From Ascaphus truei (Eukaryota; Chordata; Amphibia; Anura; Ascaphidae): 64,000 bases of DNA. The position numbers and the translations under genes were made by a program. The first letter of the stretch is position 1, and every line of letters starts with the position of its first letter. This document shows positions 35,096 through 47,987 of this stretch, piece by piece. The DNA lies in contig CM071573.1 of NCBI GenBank assembly GCA_036426205.1, positions 70,280,817 through 70,344,816 on the forward strand, given 5' to 3'. Under the pieces are notes generated by a model. It saw only the letters and a program-made list of their open reading frames with translations. It ran no database searches and was not told the DNA's origin.

Positions 35096-36874
35096 TTAAC
35101 ATAAAATGTATATTTTTGGTGCCAAAGTGCCACAAGACCTTTTGGTACCAGCGAGCACATGGCCCAACTCCTTCCTCCTCTTCCATTGGGATTATTCACT
35201 CTTGGCAGAGGTCAAAGGCAGTAATGGGCAGAAATCAAATGATTTTCTGGGAACGTCACTAGGTCCACCTGCCTGCTGACTCTTGTAATGGTCTCTGATC
35301 ACAAGGACAGTCACAGTAATGGGCCCTGAATCTTCATAACTCACTGCCTTGCAAATCCTGTATCAAATGTTCTTACATGTGCTGGATCAAACAAGAAAAC
35401 ACAGCAGTCTGTGTTTGCCATGTTTTTCATCACAGGACAAGGAACTGGCAATATAATCCCTTTGTTATTGAACATCGTTTATTTTGACTAACCTGAGTTG
35501 GTATAATAATAATAATAATAATATTAAAACACAAAGGCCAGCATCACGTAGTGTTGTGGGGGAATTGCACGTTGATCTGGCGATAACTGCCTTTCAAGTC
35601 ACTGACCAGTGGATCGAGAAGTGGTACCCTGCATTGCGGATGGTTGAATCCCAGCCCAAGTGTTTTTTTTGCTTGAGCAAACCCTTGCATTGTTTGACGT
35701 CCCAGTCATCACACTGCATTCAAGGGAATGGAAAGTACTCCACTTGCCACCATATAGTCAGAAGCTAATCTAAAACAATCTTTGATTGCTGAAAACGTCA
35801 GAAATCAGATATACAAATAATACAAAACTCAGATTGATAAAACGCCCCCATTTTTAAACCAATAGAGTAATGGAAGATGTATAATTTTGATTTGATTTGT
35901 AAATTATAATGGTTTCCTACTTAATGGTTAGGAAAGAGTTTTGGTGGTGACCAGCTGTCATTATTGGTGCAGTCCAATTTATTTTACGATAGACATGTAT
36001 TGTCATACTAAACATTGCTTATATTGTGGACTAATGTCCAAAGTATTATTTTTGAGCCATGACACTGACGACTAAATCATAATCCATGACAGATCAGAAA
36101 TCTTAGAGAAGTCTGATTGCCTATTGAATGCTGCAACAAAAAAACATAATATCCAAAACATTACCAATAATTAAAATGTAAGTTTCCTCCAGGGAAGAAA
36201 CCTGGTGAGATAATATTGTTTCATGACATTGTGTATGTCATATAGAAAATGAAACACACTGCGGTTTACTGTATGTAACATAATTGTAACTCCTCAGATT
36301 TATTTTGGGTCCGAACACTATAATTTTCTTTAGCCACAACATCTGACATGTGTTGTTGCTTTATGCATAAATTATAAACAGTAACAATTGTGTTAGACAA
36401 TAAATATGTGAAACCACATCCTGGTGATGTCTTACACTTCTCTGTCTAAGGAATGCTTTTCTGTGTATACAGCCAGTTCTATTTCAAGGTTTAGTAAACG
36501 CCAATAAAGAAACATTTGAGAGAGTACAGATGTGACCCCTGTTCTGCACCACCATTGATTAATCATTACCTTAGATCTTCTGGAAATTCCATCACAAGCT
36601 ATGGCAGACTGAGATATACCGTGCAAATGTCGCCACTAAATCCATTCGAGAATCTGTAATATGCTCTGTGAAAGGATCGTAACCAAATCATATGGAAATT
36701 ATGTGATATACTGGGATACAATTACAGTCTGTGCACAGTTATATTTATATGTGGTCTTCTTGAGCTTGGATATCAAAGAACTCTTTGTATCAGTACCAAG
36801 ATGAGTATAAGAATTGTGTCTTTGTTACACTTGTCAAACGTCAGAGATATCACAACCTGTTGATGACATCCAGA

Positions 36875-37002
36875 CCCATATTACTAAGCAGTGCTATACA
36901 TTTAGCCACCATCCAGTACTAGAAGACACCTTATGGCCCATTCAAATGAGGACTGAAGGTGTCTGATGGCATAACTCTGCTCAGTAAATATGGTCCACAG
37001 TG
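36875..37002. mobile_element. Foldback element, family B copy 2
   Basis: GACCCATATTACTAAGCAGT ... ACTCTGCTCAGTAAATATGG has the same arms as 5252-5408. Confidence 0.65.
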
Positions 37003-38090
37003 TAAAAACATGCTGAACCCTGCTACCAATTCGGAAACTATGGTTATATGAGCACAATATATAGCGCAAAGGGTTTCACACTTGAGTTAGAGACCACAGG
37101 ATTTAAGGGAAGCTGATTTTCACATTACATTACACAAAGGTGTGGGGCGAACAAAACATGGAGGCATAGTGAAATAATGGTGATAGATCTGAGCTCACAT
37201 CAAAGTAACATCATATGCAAAATATCCAGTGCAGACCAGGCTGTTAGTTTAACATTGGGGGTAAAATATTGCAAGTGTAATATCATACAGTACTACTTCC
37301 GTCATAATATTTAATATAAAGATGTTGAGTATTAAGATTCCAGAATATTGCTTTAGCATTAAATTGATGCTGTGATCCTTATAGAATATGTATCTCTTTG
37401 TCTCAGTGTATTTTGCTTCAGCGAGATCCTGCGTGTGACAGAGATTTTTGTATAGTGGACATATAAGAGTAGTTACTTGATGCACATATTATAGTTATAC
37501 ATTTCTGCATCTGATGCAGGCTTCCTTCTCCACTAACTTGCATTAGAAATCATTCCAGGTCTGAACTAAAGCAAACCTTTGCATTGCCTCAGATGTATGA
37601 AACGTAATAGATAGTTTCTTACATTTGAAGCAGGCTCTAAAACGTATAATAGTATTTCACTGATGTCCCAAAGTGTCACATATCTGTTTTGCTTGAAGAT
37701 GAGGTCAGGACCAGTGGCGTTACTGCATGTGTTTGCCTATTTCCTCTTTCCATGGATATATTTTGCTTGATTCAGTCTTCTAGATGTAATACTCCGCGCT
37801 TTCCTAGTGCTCTCTTCTTCTTCCTTAAACTCCCTCCCTTTTCCATTTTCAGTGTATGCCTTTTAGTTATGCATTTTCATCCTCCATTCTAACCCCATAA
37901 CATGTCCCAGAGGCTCTGCTTAACAATGTGTTTCAGCTCCCTGCAGCACGAGGTGCTCGTTTCAATGCACTCTGCAGCTACACTGTGTCTGCCTACCCCA
38001 CTTATTAGTTTTCTCCCTCTTGGTGACTTTTCAGTTCTTTATCAGTGTTTTTCTCATTCTCTCTCTTCCCTTCTGTCTGTCTTTCTGCAG

Positions 38091-38141
38091 GGAGCTCCAG
38101 GAGAACCTGGCATGTCCATTATAGGACCCCGTGGCCCTCCT
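38091..38141 (+). CDS. COL13A1: COL13A1 exon, COL1 with conserved imperfection (51 nt)
   Basis: The exon encodes GAPGEPGMSIIGPRGPP, phase 0/0. The acceptor is TTTCTGCAG after a strong pyrimidine tract, and the donor is GTAAGT. MSII places four residues between glycines, a natural Gly-X-Y imperfection. The human sequence has the same imperfection (GLSIIGPRGPP), so it is conserved rather than an error. This is one of the most diagnostic segments for COL13A1. Confidence 0.97.
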
Positions 38142-38245
38142 GTAAGTGCCTTTTTTCCCCCTGAACAACTCTTTTCATTGGGGGTATGAGACATAAAGAA
38201 ATTAGTGGGATCACAAGCAAGTTAAGGGACCCCAATTCTTTAATG

Positions 38246-38526
38246 CAGGGGTGCGCAAACTTCCTTGGCTGCCCCCCCCCCTGCCTGAGCTGCCACCTTG
38301 AGTGTGGCGTCAAATGATGCAGCGGGGTCATGTGCTGTCACATCACGTGGGTTGCCATGGCGACGGGCATAAAATGACGCCGCGGCCATGGAGACGCGAG
38401 GCCTGGTAAGTGAATTTATAGAGGCCTCACACTGAATAGCGCGAGCCTCTGTAAGCGCCATGCCCCCCCCCTAAAATCTGTCACGCCCCCCTTAGGGGGT
38501 GCGTCCCCCAGTTTGCGGCACCCCTG
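38246..38526. mobile_element. hAT-type MITE with perfect target duplication
   Basis: CAGGGGTGCGCAAACTTCC ... CAGTTTGCGGCACCCCTG is flanked by CTTTAATG on both sides (38238-38245 and 38527-38534, 8 of 8). It is non-coding and inserted 105 bp downstream of the 51-nt COL13A1 exon. Confidence 0.93.
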
Positions 38527-38631
38527 CTTTAATGTATACCATCTTATTAATTTTATCATCAGACCTTTGGTTTATTTTTCATTGCAGTGCATGCACTTAC
38601 AATGCAATTGAATTGGTTCACACAAAAATAC

Positions 38632-38680
38632 CATTATATATATATATTTTTTCATATATATATATATATATATATATATG
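38632..38680. repeat. (TA)n microsatellite
   Basis: Two TA tracts, separated by a short TTTTTTCA. Confidence 0.9.
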
Positions 38681-40344
38681 CCACTTTCATGACTAGCGAA
38701 CATTGCTATAAATATTCCTCCATCACTTAAGAAGAGGTTAATGGGAAAGTGAAGCACCTAACATATGTTATTTTAGTGCCCACAATTGGTTGGCATCCGC
38801 AGGGAGAATTACAGGGTACGTGTTTAGAACAGGGAGATTTCTCTGGTACATTCAATGCTTAGACATGTGGTATAAATTGTATATTTTTAACTGCATATAA
38901 GTATCTACTGGTGATTTTCCTAAAAGGAAGATAATTACAAGACTTTGCTTTGGTTAGTCAAGATGATCTTTATAATAAGAAAACACGCAGGTTTTTAGGC
39001 TGGAACAAATTGTTACTATTTTTAAATTGAAGGCAAATTTTGCATGTCTTACATTTTTTTATTTGGTTTTATGTGCTGCTACAGTACAACATTTGTGCAA
39101 CACAGTCAGGTACAGCAGCAAATACTAGCAATAAAAGAATCTATGGGGTTTTTGTAATAAACTCTGATTGTGCCGATCTGACCGCACACAAATTCCAATG
39201 TCTTTGCTCCTGTTTGCATCAATGAATTATTTAGCGAGTTCATCAATGGCCTCATTTTTTTCTATACATTCTCCTTCACCAATTTCTTCCAGGACTAAGG
39301 TGCTATTAACATCTCTCTGCAAGCTGACAAAATAATAAAACAGTCAACATAATAATAATATTTTTTCGTATAGCGCACGCTGCATGGTTCATGCTATTTT
39401 TCAGGCAGAATGAATCCTAGACTCAAGGGGGCTTATAATCAAATTTACGATGTGTGAGGCACAGGAAAATAAAGTACCTTGCCCAAGATCAGAAGGAGAG
39501 CTGACACCGAATTTTTAAAGTGATCAGAATAAGACTTTTCTGAATCCTTCCCCATATATTTATCACCCTGTGGAGATAAAATGTGAGTCTGTTGATTCTG
39601 TTTTTGCTGAATCAATAAGGCTCCTGACGCATTTGCTTCACAGGTAGTAGAATGAGGTCAAGTGGATGCCAAGCAGCAGGACAGGACTACAACATCTGGT
39701 TTTCCAATAAAGGGTCACATGTACAGTAATAGGCAATGCTAATAAGAAACAGCTTATCCCCTTTAAAAGTCCACCTGTCTTTCCACTCAAGGGTCTGATA
39801 AATGATGAAAATTGATATAAAACTGGAGTGTTTTATTTTTTTTTTTACTTGCAAAAGCGGGATTTTATTATTTTTCTTTGTATTCTCGAAGATTGCAGAT
39901 TGAAGAAAAAGAAATGGTGTATGCAATACAAAGGGCATGTTATATGCAGGCTGCATGCACATTAAACGTGGTTCCAACACGCGAGACACTGAAGTGTTTT
40001 TACGATGTTAAATCGGTTTACATCACCTATACGCCTTTGCAATAAAGTTCTTGCACCATTATAATGGTTATTAATTCTTATATAATGCTCACAGTGAAGG
40101 AAGTTTGTCTATAGTAGAATTCACAGGCGCCAATGAGTCCATGCCCTGGAATACTTAGTGTAGCTTATGGTGCTTTAGACAAGGAGACAACTGCACTTTT
40201 TTGAGGTTACAAATGGCTGATTCTCGGTATGGAACCAGGGCCTGTCATTTCCTGGGCAGCGTCTTTATAGCATATAACCCCATCCATCCTTTTCCATTGA
40301 GATGTTTGTGTTTTTTGGATAGGGATATGTCCCAACAGATATTA

Positions 40345-40610
40345 TGGCCCGTATTCTGTAAGATGTGATAGCGTAGATGATGTGTTATTGCTTGAAAAGC
40401 CCCATTAGAGATAGCACGTCCTCTGCACTATCACACCCTACAGAATAAGCCCCTATGAGAGGTATTTATGAAGCAACAATAGTGCTTATTGGTGCACTAG
40501 AGCGTGAAACTCCCATTGACTACCACATGCAAACTTCAATAGGAGAATCCCTGTGATAGTGCACTATCCCTCCATCAGCACTATCACAGTTTGATGAATA
40601 ACACTGAGGC
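40345..40610. mobile_element. Two adjacent foldback-like segments
   Basis: GCCCGTATTCTGTAAGATGT and CACCCTACAGAATAAGCCCC pair across 40345-40453. A second pair, involving GTGCACTATC and its surroundings, follows to 40610. Both look like MITE remnants. Confidence 0.5.
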
Positions 40611-41339
40611 CTTGGAACTGCACAGCTGTCCCGTATAACGGTATTACATCCAAGCCAGAGTTCCTATGCGTAAAGCCTTCCATTCATGTGTGAGTTGTGC
40701 TACTGTAGTTGGGTAAACTGACCTACACAACCAATTGTATGGTGTTTTGGTAAATGGACTCTGTTTATTTATATAGCTTTCTGCTCTTAAAAAAAAAATA
40801 TCTACTAGAAGCTGTCAACCTCTTACGTAGAAGCTGCTTACCAAGCTACCATATCTGTCTGTCTCAAGAAAATAGCTTCTTCAGCCTTTTAATATTGCTT
40901 AGTGTTCCCCTTCACAGTTGCAAAAATCAATTACAATCACCAGGTATCAGGCAGGAGAGCTTTGCCATAACTCACAAGCAGAGACAGGGAAAACTTGAAA
41001 TATGTTTTCATATTTCTTTTTTACAACTCTTCACATTCATGTCAACTTTTATGTCTCCCGGTCTGTGTGCTGTTTTTAATTGACCCTTCAACTAATCCCA
41101 TAGCATCTATGCCATATAAGGGACAGTATTCTGATGTTGCTGGATTAATCCCGGCTGGTTAATACGGCATGTCTGACAATTACAGGGATTTACTATTCAT
41201 AATGCAAACTGAGACAAGATGTTTCAGTTGACAGTATCACACACTTACTGTATGTTTTATTGTTGTTTGGGGTATTTTGTCAAATTACAATGTTAATAAA
41301 AACAAGGAACCTTGACCAAACGGGAACTAGCAAACTGTA

Positions 41340-42345
41340 GGGTAGATCCTTAGAAGGGCACTAATTTTTTAACCTTCCGTTAATGTCAATTTAACGTATC
41401 CAAATCTGTAATGCGTATCCCCAAAGCAAATCATATGGTAATGAGCAGTTTAACTAACGGAGATCCTCAGACCTCTATTACTGTTAGCGCTGGATAATAA
41501 CGCTACGATATTTAGCACCTTCCTAAAGCCGCCATTACTCACATCCTGACCCAGATTCTCACTGCGTTATTTCTGGGAACAGCCTAAAAGCAATGTCATG
41601 AGAATAGGACTTAACCCTTTCATTACAAAAAGTTACACGAGTTACACAAAAATATTTATTAGTGATCATATAAATGTGTGAAACACATCATAAACTATAT
41701 TATTGTTTTTAGGTATTACAGTGATATGTTTGTGTGAACTAATAGGCTATATGCTATATAATGTAATAATGGCTGTATAACGTATGTGTCCAATAATGTA
41801 TATTCATACGAACCTCAACAATATAAATTAATATTTCATTTGTATTCATGCACAATTAAAATAAACAAAGGATTTCCATTGTTCATTTATTTTAATTGTA
41901 CATTAATAAAAATGAAATATTATCTAATATTGCTGAGGTATGTATGGATATACATTATTGTACACCCCAACTTTATAGTCATTATTACATTATATACCAT
42001 ATCAAGTGAAACAGTTAATTTGTAAAAATGATGCATTTCTCAATACTATAACAAGATTTGCACTAGCTTTTGATAACACACATGCAAATCTCCGTTAATA
42101 GCCCTGCTTTAATAACGCGCCTTAAGGTTTGACCAATGCGCATGCGCCGTGTATTAGAGAACGCGTCTCGGAGACATGAACATCACACTTAACAGCGCTG
42201 CTACTTTGACGAACGGACGTTATTTTTAAATCTCATTAGCTTGAAGGATTCCCGTTAATAATAAGAAAAATAAGGTCCATTCCCTATTTCAGGAACGTAA
42301 CGTTATTAGGTCCAAATTACCGGAGCCCTGAAGATCTGCCCCGAT
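41340..42345. mobile_element. Possible 1-kb DNA transposon remnant
   Basis: The ends GGGTAGATCCTTAGAAGGGC and CGGAGCCCTGAAGATCTGCC are imperfectly inverted, and the internal GAGATCCTCAGACCTC resembles the ends. No transposase frame is visible. Confidence 0.35.
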
Positions 42346-43089
42346 GTTCTTTATAATTAGTATGGCTGTGTTTTTTTGGAGACGTGACAGAAAGGGAAAT
42401 AAAATCCCCAAGCGTGAGACACAAGACTAGCAAGAGTTTAGTTTACAGTTATACACAAATAAAGCTCGTATTGTGAGCAGTAGCATACTTTGTATTTGTA
42501 AGTCCCAAAGGAAGTTGTGCATACTTTCAGGTCTGTTACACAAGCTTGCAAGCCGTTATATTGGGAAAATGCCATGTACTTTTGTGCTTAAGCCCAGGAC
42601 ATGACCTTAACAACTAGGCAGAAGAAACAGGAATATACTCTCACATGAGAATTACTACTTACGGTTGCATTAGGCCAATCTCTTGTAAATCTTTTGATAG
42701 ACAACATGACTTACTGTTCGTCTGGAGGGGAGAGAAGAAAAAAACGATTTATTTTGAAATGTTCTCTTGATATCCTTCAACGTCGGACGTGTACATTACA
42801 AGTTAATATTGTAGGTTAGGTTTGAAAAGAGACGAGTAGAAAAAGACAGATTTCAGCCTATTTCATTTATCACCTATGGCTCTAGACACCATCCACAGAA
42901 CAGTAATTCTTTTCAGGTATTACATTGAAGTCCAGTATCACAAACACTATTAAGTACATTTATAGGGTGGAATTTTTCATGTTCATTTTGTTACATATAC
43001 TGCTAATACGTAGGCATTTGTTTTATACAGTAGCTAGTCCAAAACGATATTGTAATGGGAAGCCCTGTATTTAGTTTTCAGGATGGTTC

Positions 43090-43245
43090 TAAGAATTTAC
43101 AATGTATCTGATCTCAGACACACTATTAGAGAGGGTTGGGGTTCCTTACAATGCACCTGATCTCAGACGGTCTTTTAAAGGGGTTTAGGGTTCTGCCGAA
43201 TTTCACAATAAAATTATAGGGCTCCTTAACCTAAAAAAGGTTATG
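43090..43245 (-). mobile_element. Relative of the 17076 hAT MITE, partial
   Basis: AATGTATCTGATCTCAGACA, AATGCACCTGATCTCAGAC and GGGCTCCTTAACCTAAAAAAGG correspond to interior and end parts of 17076-17301 read in reverse. Confidence 0.55.
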
Positions 43246-44921
43246 GCCTTATACTGCTTTATTTGTTCTGCTTTTAGGAACTAGCAAGTCAGAGATACAG
43301 TATACAATTTTATTTTTGTATATAGATTTTGGGGGGATTACAGAATAATTCCATCCATTGTAAATAATGTTCTTCCCTGTCTGTTTATTCATAATGTAAT
43401 ACATCAGTTGTGATTTAAAATTAAAACAATAAAACATGGTGCTAAATATTTTGGAGAACTCGTTTTCCTTAATAAAGATGTTCCAAATGGCCCATGCAGA
43501 AGATCAAAAGGTGCAATTATTTGGAAGCTACAGTAATGAGCTAATTGAGTCTTATTGGATCGTAAAGGGAGCCTTTAGCAGCACAAAAACATCATGTAAC
43601 TTGTCAAATCTGAGAATAGACGTTTGTATAAATATGGTTGGAATTGTGTCCAGATTTGGAGGAGGTTTCTACCATAATTATCAGTTGAGGTTTTAATCCT
43701 CCGGCCTGGGGAAAAAAAAGGATAATCACAAGACTTCCCGTGACTGGGCAGATGTGTCAATCATACGCTGTCCAATAGATAGATAGACCAAAGAAGAAGA
43801 CTTAGCGCAATGACAAATAATGGCATATGGTGGTAACGAGTTAAAAAATGACCAATTTAAAAATAATATTTATTCTTACAGCAAATGGGTTTCCCCTTTG
43901 TTTTTTCAAAAATATATCTTTGCTTGACAGGATTTTGTTGTCTGTCTTTAAAATTCAGCACCAAGACTTTTTCTTATCTTCACTGCTAAGGAGGAAGAGA
44001 ATTACACTAGCAACAAAGGGGTTAATACATGACTAATGACACCAATTAGGATCCCATTGGCTTGTTACCAGAAGCTACTGTACGTAAATCAGATTATTCC
44101 CAAATTGTAGTGACCCAATTTGGTCTGAATATTGTTCATTTGACACATGGTTTTTGGAAAGAAAAGGTTAACATCAGCCCACAAAATAAATCTAAAACAC
44201 CCTATCAGTGTAATGGGCATCTGAGGAAAATAATAAATTACCTTTAAAGTAAAATATGTACCTAGTTGTATGTTGTGAAAAAAATGTTTCCCCCCAACTC
44301 CCTTTTTTCCTAATAAGGCACTTATGTTTATATGTTTGTTTAATGATAGCATCATAATTACTTTGATAGGCCAATAAAAAAAATGTCCCTGTAGATTCAA
44401 GGATTGGTAATCAATCGTATCACCACAAGACATTAGCTAAAGATTGTTAAACCCTTCAAAACCTTTGCTTACCACAGAACATTTAATAATGACAAAATGA
44501 TATAAATATCATTATTTTGGTCTGATTTTAATTTTATTTAAAGTGGTCAGCCACTTCCAGTGAATGTATTAAACATGCCACTGCTGGTTCACTTTTTCCC
44601 CAGGGGAAAATACACTTTCATTGACTCTACTTAAGAGGAAAGAATTGATAGTAAGAAATGCAGAGATTGATACATAGTATTACCAATTATAACCGATTTT
44701 AACTACAAAGTATTAGCATAAGGCGTCTATTCTGAAATATTTATTTATTTTTGCTAGCCTCAACCAGTGATCCCGTGGGACAGAACCACACCTCTTTCCA
44801 TTGGACAACTCTACTTCAGCTATTTTTCAATGTCCCTGCCTGATTTTAGGGAGATTGTTGCTATAAGAGAAGATGCTGTTGTCAGAAGGCCGTGTTAATC
44901 TAATCCCTTTTATTGTTTTAG

Positions 44922-44957
44922 GGGCAGCCTGGAACAAGAGGGTTTCCTGGATTTCCA
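44922..44957 (+). CDS. COL13A1: COL13A1 exon, COL1 (36 nt)
   Basis: The exon encodes GQPGTRGFPGFP, identical to the human segment as recalled. Phase 0/0. The acceptor is TTGTTTTAG and the donor is GTAAGT. Confidence 0.97.
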
Positions 44958-45253
44958 GTAAGTGGATTTCTCTCCTGTTTATGCAGTAGCGTTTGTGTCA
45001 TGTTCTTCAAATGCAAAAGCGTCTGTTAGAGAGAGGCCATTTTTGACATACAGTATTCCTTTTTAGAGATAAGTCCCCTAAATGACTAATGGCCTTAAAA
45101 CATATATCTTTGATTTGCAATGTCTCGCTGCACTGGGTTCAAATGTGTGCTTATACTTTAAAAAAAATCAAAACATGGAGTTAATAGAAAAGCATATAGT
45201 CCATGTACATTTTAAAGTGTCACAAGATTTCTGCAGAGATATGGATCAATATG

Positions 45254-45640
45254 AAGCAAAAGGTGACACTGTGTGCTCATTTCCATGTTGTTACCCAGAA
45301 TCCCTGGCTGCAGTGTAGTCACTGTGCTGTATGCTAAGAGATAATGGTGAGAAGCAGGGTTGCAGACCTGTCTAAGGCCGCGCCTATAGTGCCGTCGATA
45401 GCGACGGCGACACGACGGGTGACGTCACCCGTCGGCGTCGCGGGTTTCCTGACATTTGATTGGTTCAACGGCTGTCACATGAGGCGACAGCCCTTGAAAA
45501 ATGAAATTTTGCTGGCTACCAGTTTTCGCGGCGGAAATGCATTTTTTTTCGGGCGACGTCGCATCGCCGGCACTATAAGCGCGGCCTAAGACATGTGTAT
45601 GTGCTCACAAATTATAATTTTATCTGCACACATGAAAATC
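45254..45640 (+). repeat. Dispersed repeat family E copy 1 (split by a MITE)
   Basis: AGCAAAAGGTGACACTGTGT ... GCAGACCTGTC, then the MITE, then GACATGTGTATGTGCTCAC. Uninterrupted copies are at 57037 and 60722. Confidence 0.85.
45376..45586. mobile_element. PIF/Harbinger-like GC-rich MITE, copy 2
   Basis: GGCCGCGCCTATAGTGCCG ... CGGCACTATAAGCGCGGCC is flanked by TAA on both sides (45373-45375, 45587-45589). Comparison with empty sites in family E copies supports a 3-bp target duplication. Confidence 0.88.
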
Positions 45641-46802
45641 TGTAGACCTCTAGTGGACAATGTGGTCTATTGCAAATACATCCAATTTTTAAAGTGAATT
45701 TCACATGAGCACATAGTAAAAAAAAGAAAAAAAACCCAGTATGTATGGCAAAGTCTTTGCAAAATTCAGCCATCCCAATGACAGGGACAGTCCTGTTCTA
45801 TGTAAATGGATGTGTGTGTTCAAGCAACAATGCATGATAAGTGTTTTAAAACACTGATTCTATCTGCACGTGACATGTGGCCAAGAAAGTAGTGCTAACC
45901 ACAGCACTTTAGGATAAGTAAGTCAACATGGACAAGCGTGAAGCTGTGTCATCTTCCCTCACTACCAATGGGCTCCTTTTGGTAATAGGAGTGGGCACTT
46001 CTGCAATGTGTTCACACAGCAGCACAAACGACATTCCCATAATGAGTTAGGCCGGCATATTTAATTGACCACTTATCTCAAAGTTGTGGCATTGCTGTTT
46101 TAACCTCTTAACTGTTTGAGAAGTTAATGACACACTGAAAAACCCCTTCTACCAGTAAAAGAGAGATGAAGAACGGTAATTGTCCTATGAATTTAGAGCA
46201 AGCAACAAGATGTATGAGGGACCCTGTGCTCAAACAACAGGTAGGTGCACTCATATGAGAAGCGACAGGTATTTAATCACGTTTCTGGACCAACCATCCC
46301 TTCATTGTTGTCTGAGTACTAGTTCCCTCGTACTTCTTTTTGTGTTCTACTTTCTGGATCCCAGAGGAGAATTTATTGGGAACCTAGGGACCTTGTTTTT
46401 GTTCCTGTGTTTATTTTCTCCAACTGGGGGGATGTGTGTGATCACTAACGCTTTAATATTATTTAAGGGAACGCAAGCACAATAAAGTAATCGTCTATTT
46501 TCCTCTTAGGTTTTTCAACTTTAACATGCCTTGGATAATGCTTAAAACCATTCACTGACAGCAAGGATGGGGTTAATCATTCTCCACCCTTCTATTAACC
46601 CCTATAAAGCAAAGAGAGAGGGCAAGAGTGGTTTCTGTATGTTGCATGATTTCCCGGCAATAGAGGGGCAAATCCCAATTTAGTGTAATTTTATTCAGAT
46701 ACAAATTTGTGACATCTTCTGGGTACACGACAGCTCAATGTGTCCAGCGCGTCAAATGTGCAATCTGCAACCATTTATTTTTATTGTTTATTTGTATTTC
46801 AG

Positions 46803-46829
46803 GGCCCAATAGGATTAGACGGCAAGCCA
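46803..46829 (+). CDS. COL13A1: COL13A1 exon, COL1 (27 nt)
   Basis: The exon encodes GPIGLDGKP, identical to human as recalled. Phase 0/0. The acceptor is TTGTATTTCAG and the donor is GTAAGT. Confidence 0.97.
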
Positions 46830-47880
46830 GTAAGTGTCTCATTGATGAGCTAGTTTTTTGGGTCTCTAGAATGTGGAACAAGTCATTTGGGGGCAGCAAC
46901 ATTCTGTAAATATGGACTATACTTTGTAAAGTTCCTACCTTTCTATGCTATATTTATGAGCAAAATCAACGCTTCCAAGGTTATTGCTGCTGGCATTGAG
47001 TATCCAAAAAATGTCACTTCTATCTTGGGGTCAGCTGGAGACTATGAAATTCCTCTCCAGAATTAGCACTGTGGCAGTGGTATCTTGTGTTCGTAGGTTT
47101 GTTTGTTAAGAAGAATTCCAACCATCTTTCAAAGCATTGCCTTCGCTCTCTTTGCCTGTCTGGCTTTAGACTTCTATGAGGCCCTATGAGGCCATGTAAC
47201 ATTTCCCAGCATAGCTCCCACTAATGCTTATAACGTCAGTCTTAACTCTTTACAATATGCATGAGCCGAGCTTGGGGAGGGGGGAAGCAGGCGGGGGGGG
47301 GGGGGGGATGCAGGCGGGGGGGGGGGGGGGCTAAAATAAAGTGAATTTAGCTATGATTTTATGATGAACTGAATGGCATGCTCTAATTTTACGCAGATGT
47401 CTAATTGGTCAGCACTGTCCATTTTCACTGTGTTTATCCCATCTATTAACCTGCATTTGTTTGATACCCATGAACTGTTTTTTATTTTTCTGCCGTTATT
47501 ATCAATAATTTGTCACTCAATAAAGAAAGCACATTACTCAAGTTTATTAACCATGTGGCAAGGTCGGAAGGAGTAGCACAGGCCACCAATTGTACTCCAC
47601 TGAATTCAGCAAGGCTAAAATAAACAAACCGTTTAATATGAGCGGTGACACTGGATGACCTTGAGATCTGCAGTGTTCCATTCCCCCACCCTGATTCGAA
47701 GCGCTTGAAGCCTTTCCTAGCGCTACCGTACTGTTCAGTGTAGAATGACACTGCTTTGGTCTTGTACGAGATGCCATCATTTTACATCACAGTTCCTGAT
47801 ACCGTAGTTCATATTACAGAAAGCCTGATCCACAAGCTTTTAAAATTCCACGTGACCAGCTCTCATTTTTGCCGTTGTAG
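46830..47880 (+). other. COL13A1: Intron with poly-G tracts
   Basis: 1.05 kb. G-rich sequence at 47273-47332 holds two runs of about 15 G separated by ATGCAGGC, likely G-quadruplex forming and error-prone in sequencing. Confidence 0.9.
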
Positions 47881-47916
47881 GGTCATCCCGGTCAGAAAGG
47901 GGAAAAGGGAGAGATG
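47881..47916 (+). CDS. COL13A1: COL13A1 exon, COL1 (36 nt)
   Basis: The exon encodes GHPGQKGEKGEM, phase 0/0. The acceptor is GCCGTTGTAG and the donor is GTGAGT. The human counterpart I recall is the 9-residue GHPGPKGDM, so this exon appears one triplet longer. The extra unit is probably a duplicated GEK-like triplet. Confidence 0.95.
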
Positions 47917-47987
47917 GTGAGTATCCATTGTAAACTGCGAACCCATACTGTAGGTTTGGCTGTGATGGAAACATACACTATCTAGAA

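Larger units (their letters stand above)
34620..38090 (+). other. COL13A1: Intron
   Basis: 3.5 kb. It contains SINE copy 1 and foldback family B copy 2. A short (AAT)n is at 35503-35525. Nothing else was supported. Confidence 0.9.
38142..44921 (+). other. COL13A1: Intron
   Basis: 6.8 kb. It contains a hAT MITE at 38246, a (TA)n at 38632-38680, foldbacks near 40345-40610 and a possible 1-kb element at 41340-42345. Nothing supported was seen at 38700-40330 or 43250-44900. Confidence 0.9.
44958..46802 (+). other. COL13A1: Intron
   Basis: 1.85 kb. It contains repeat family E copy 1 interrupted by the Harbinger-like MITE copy 2. The remainder has nothing I can support. Confidence 0.9.
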
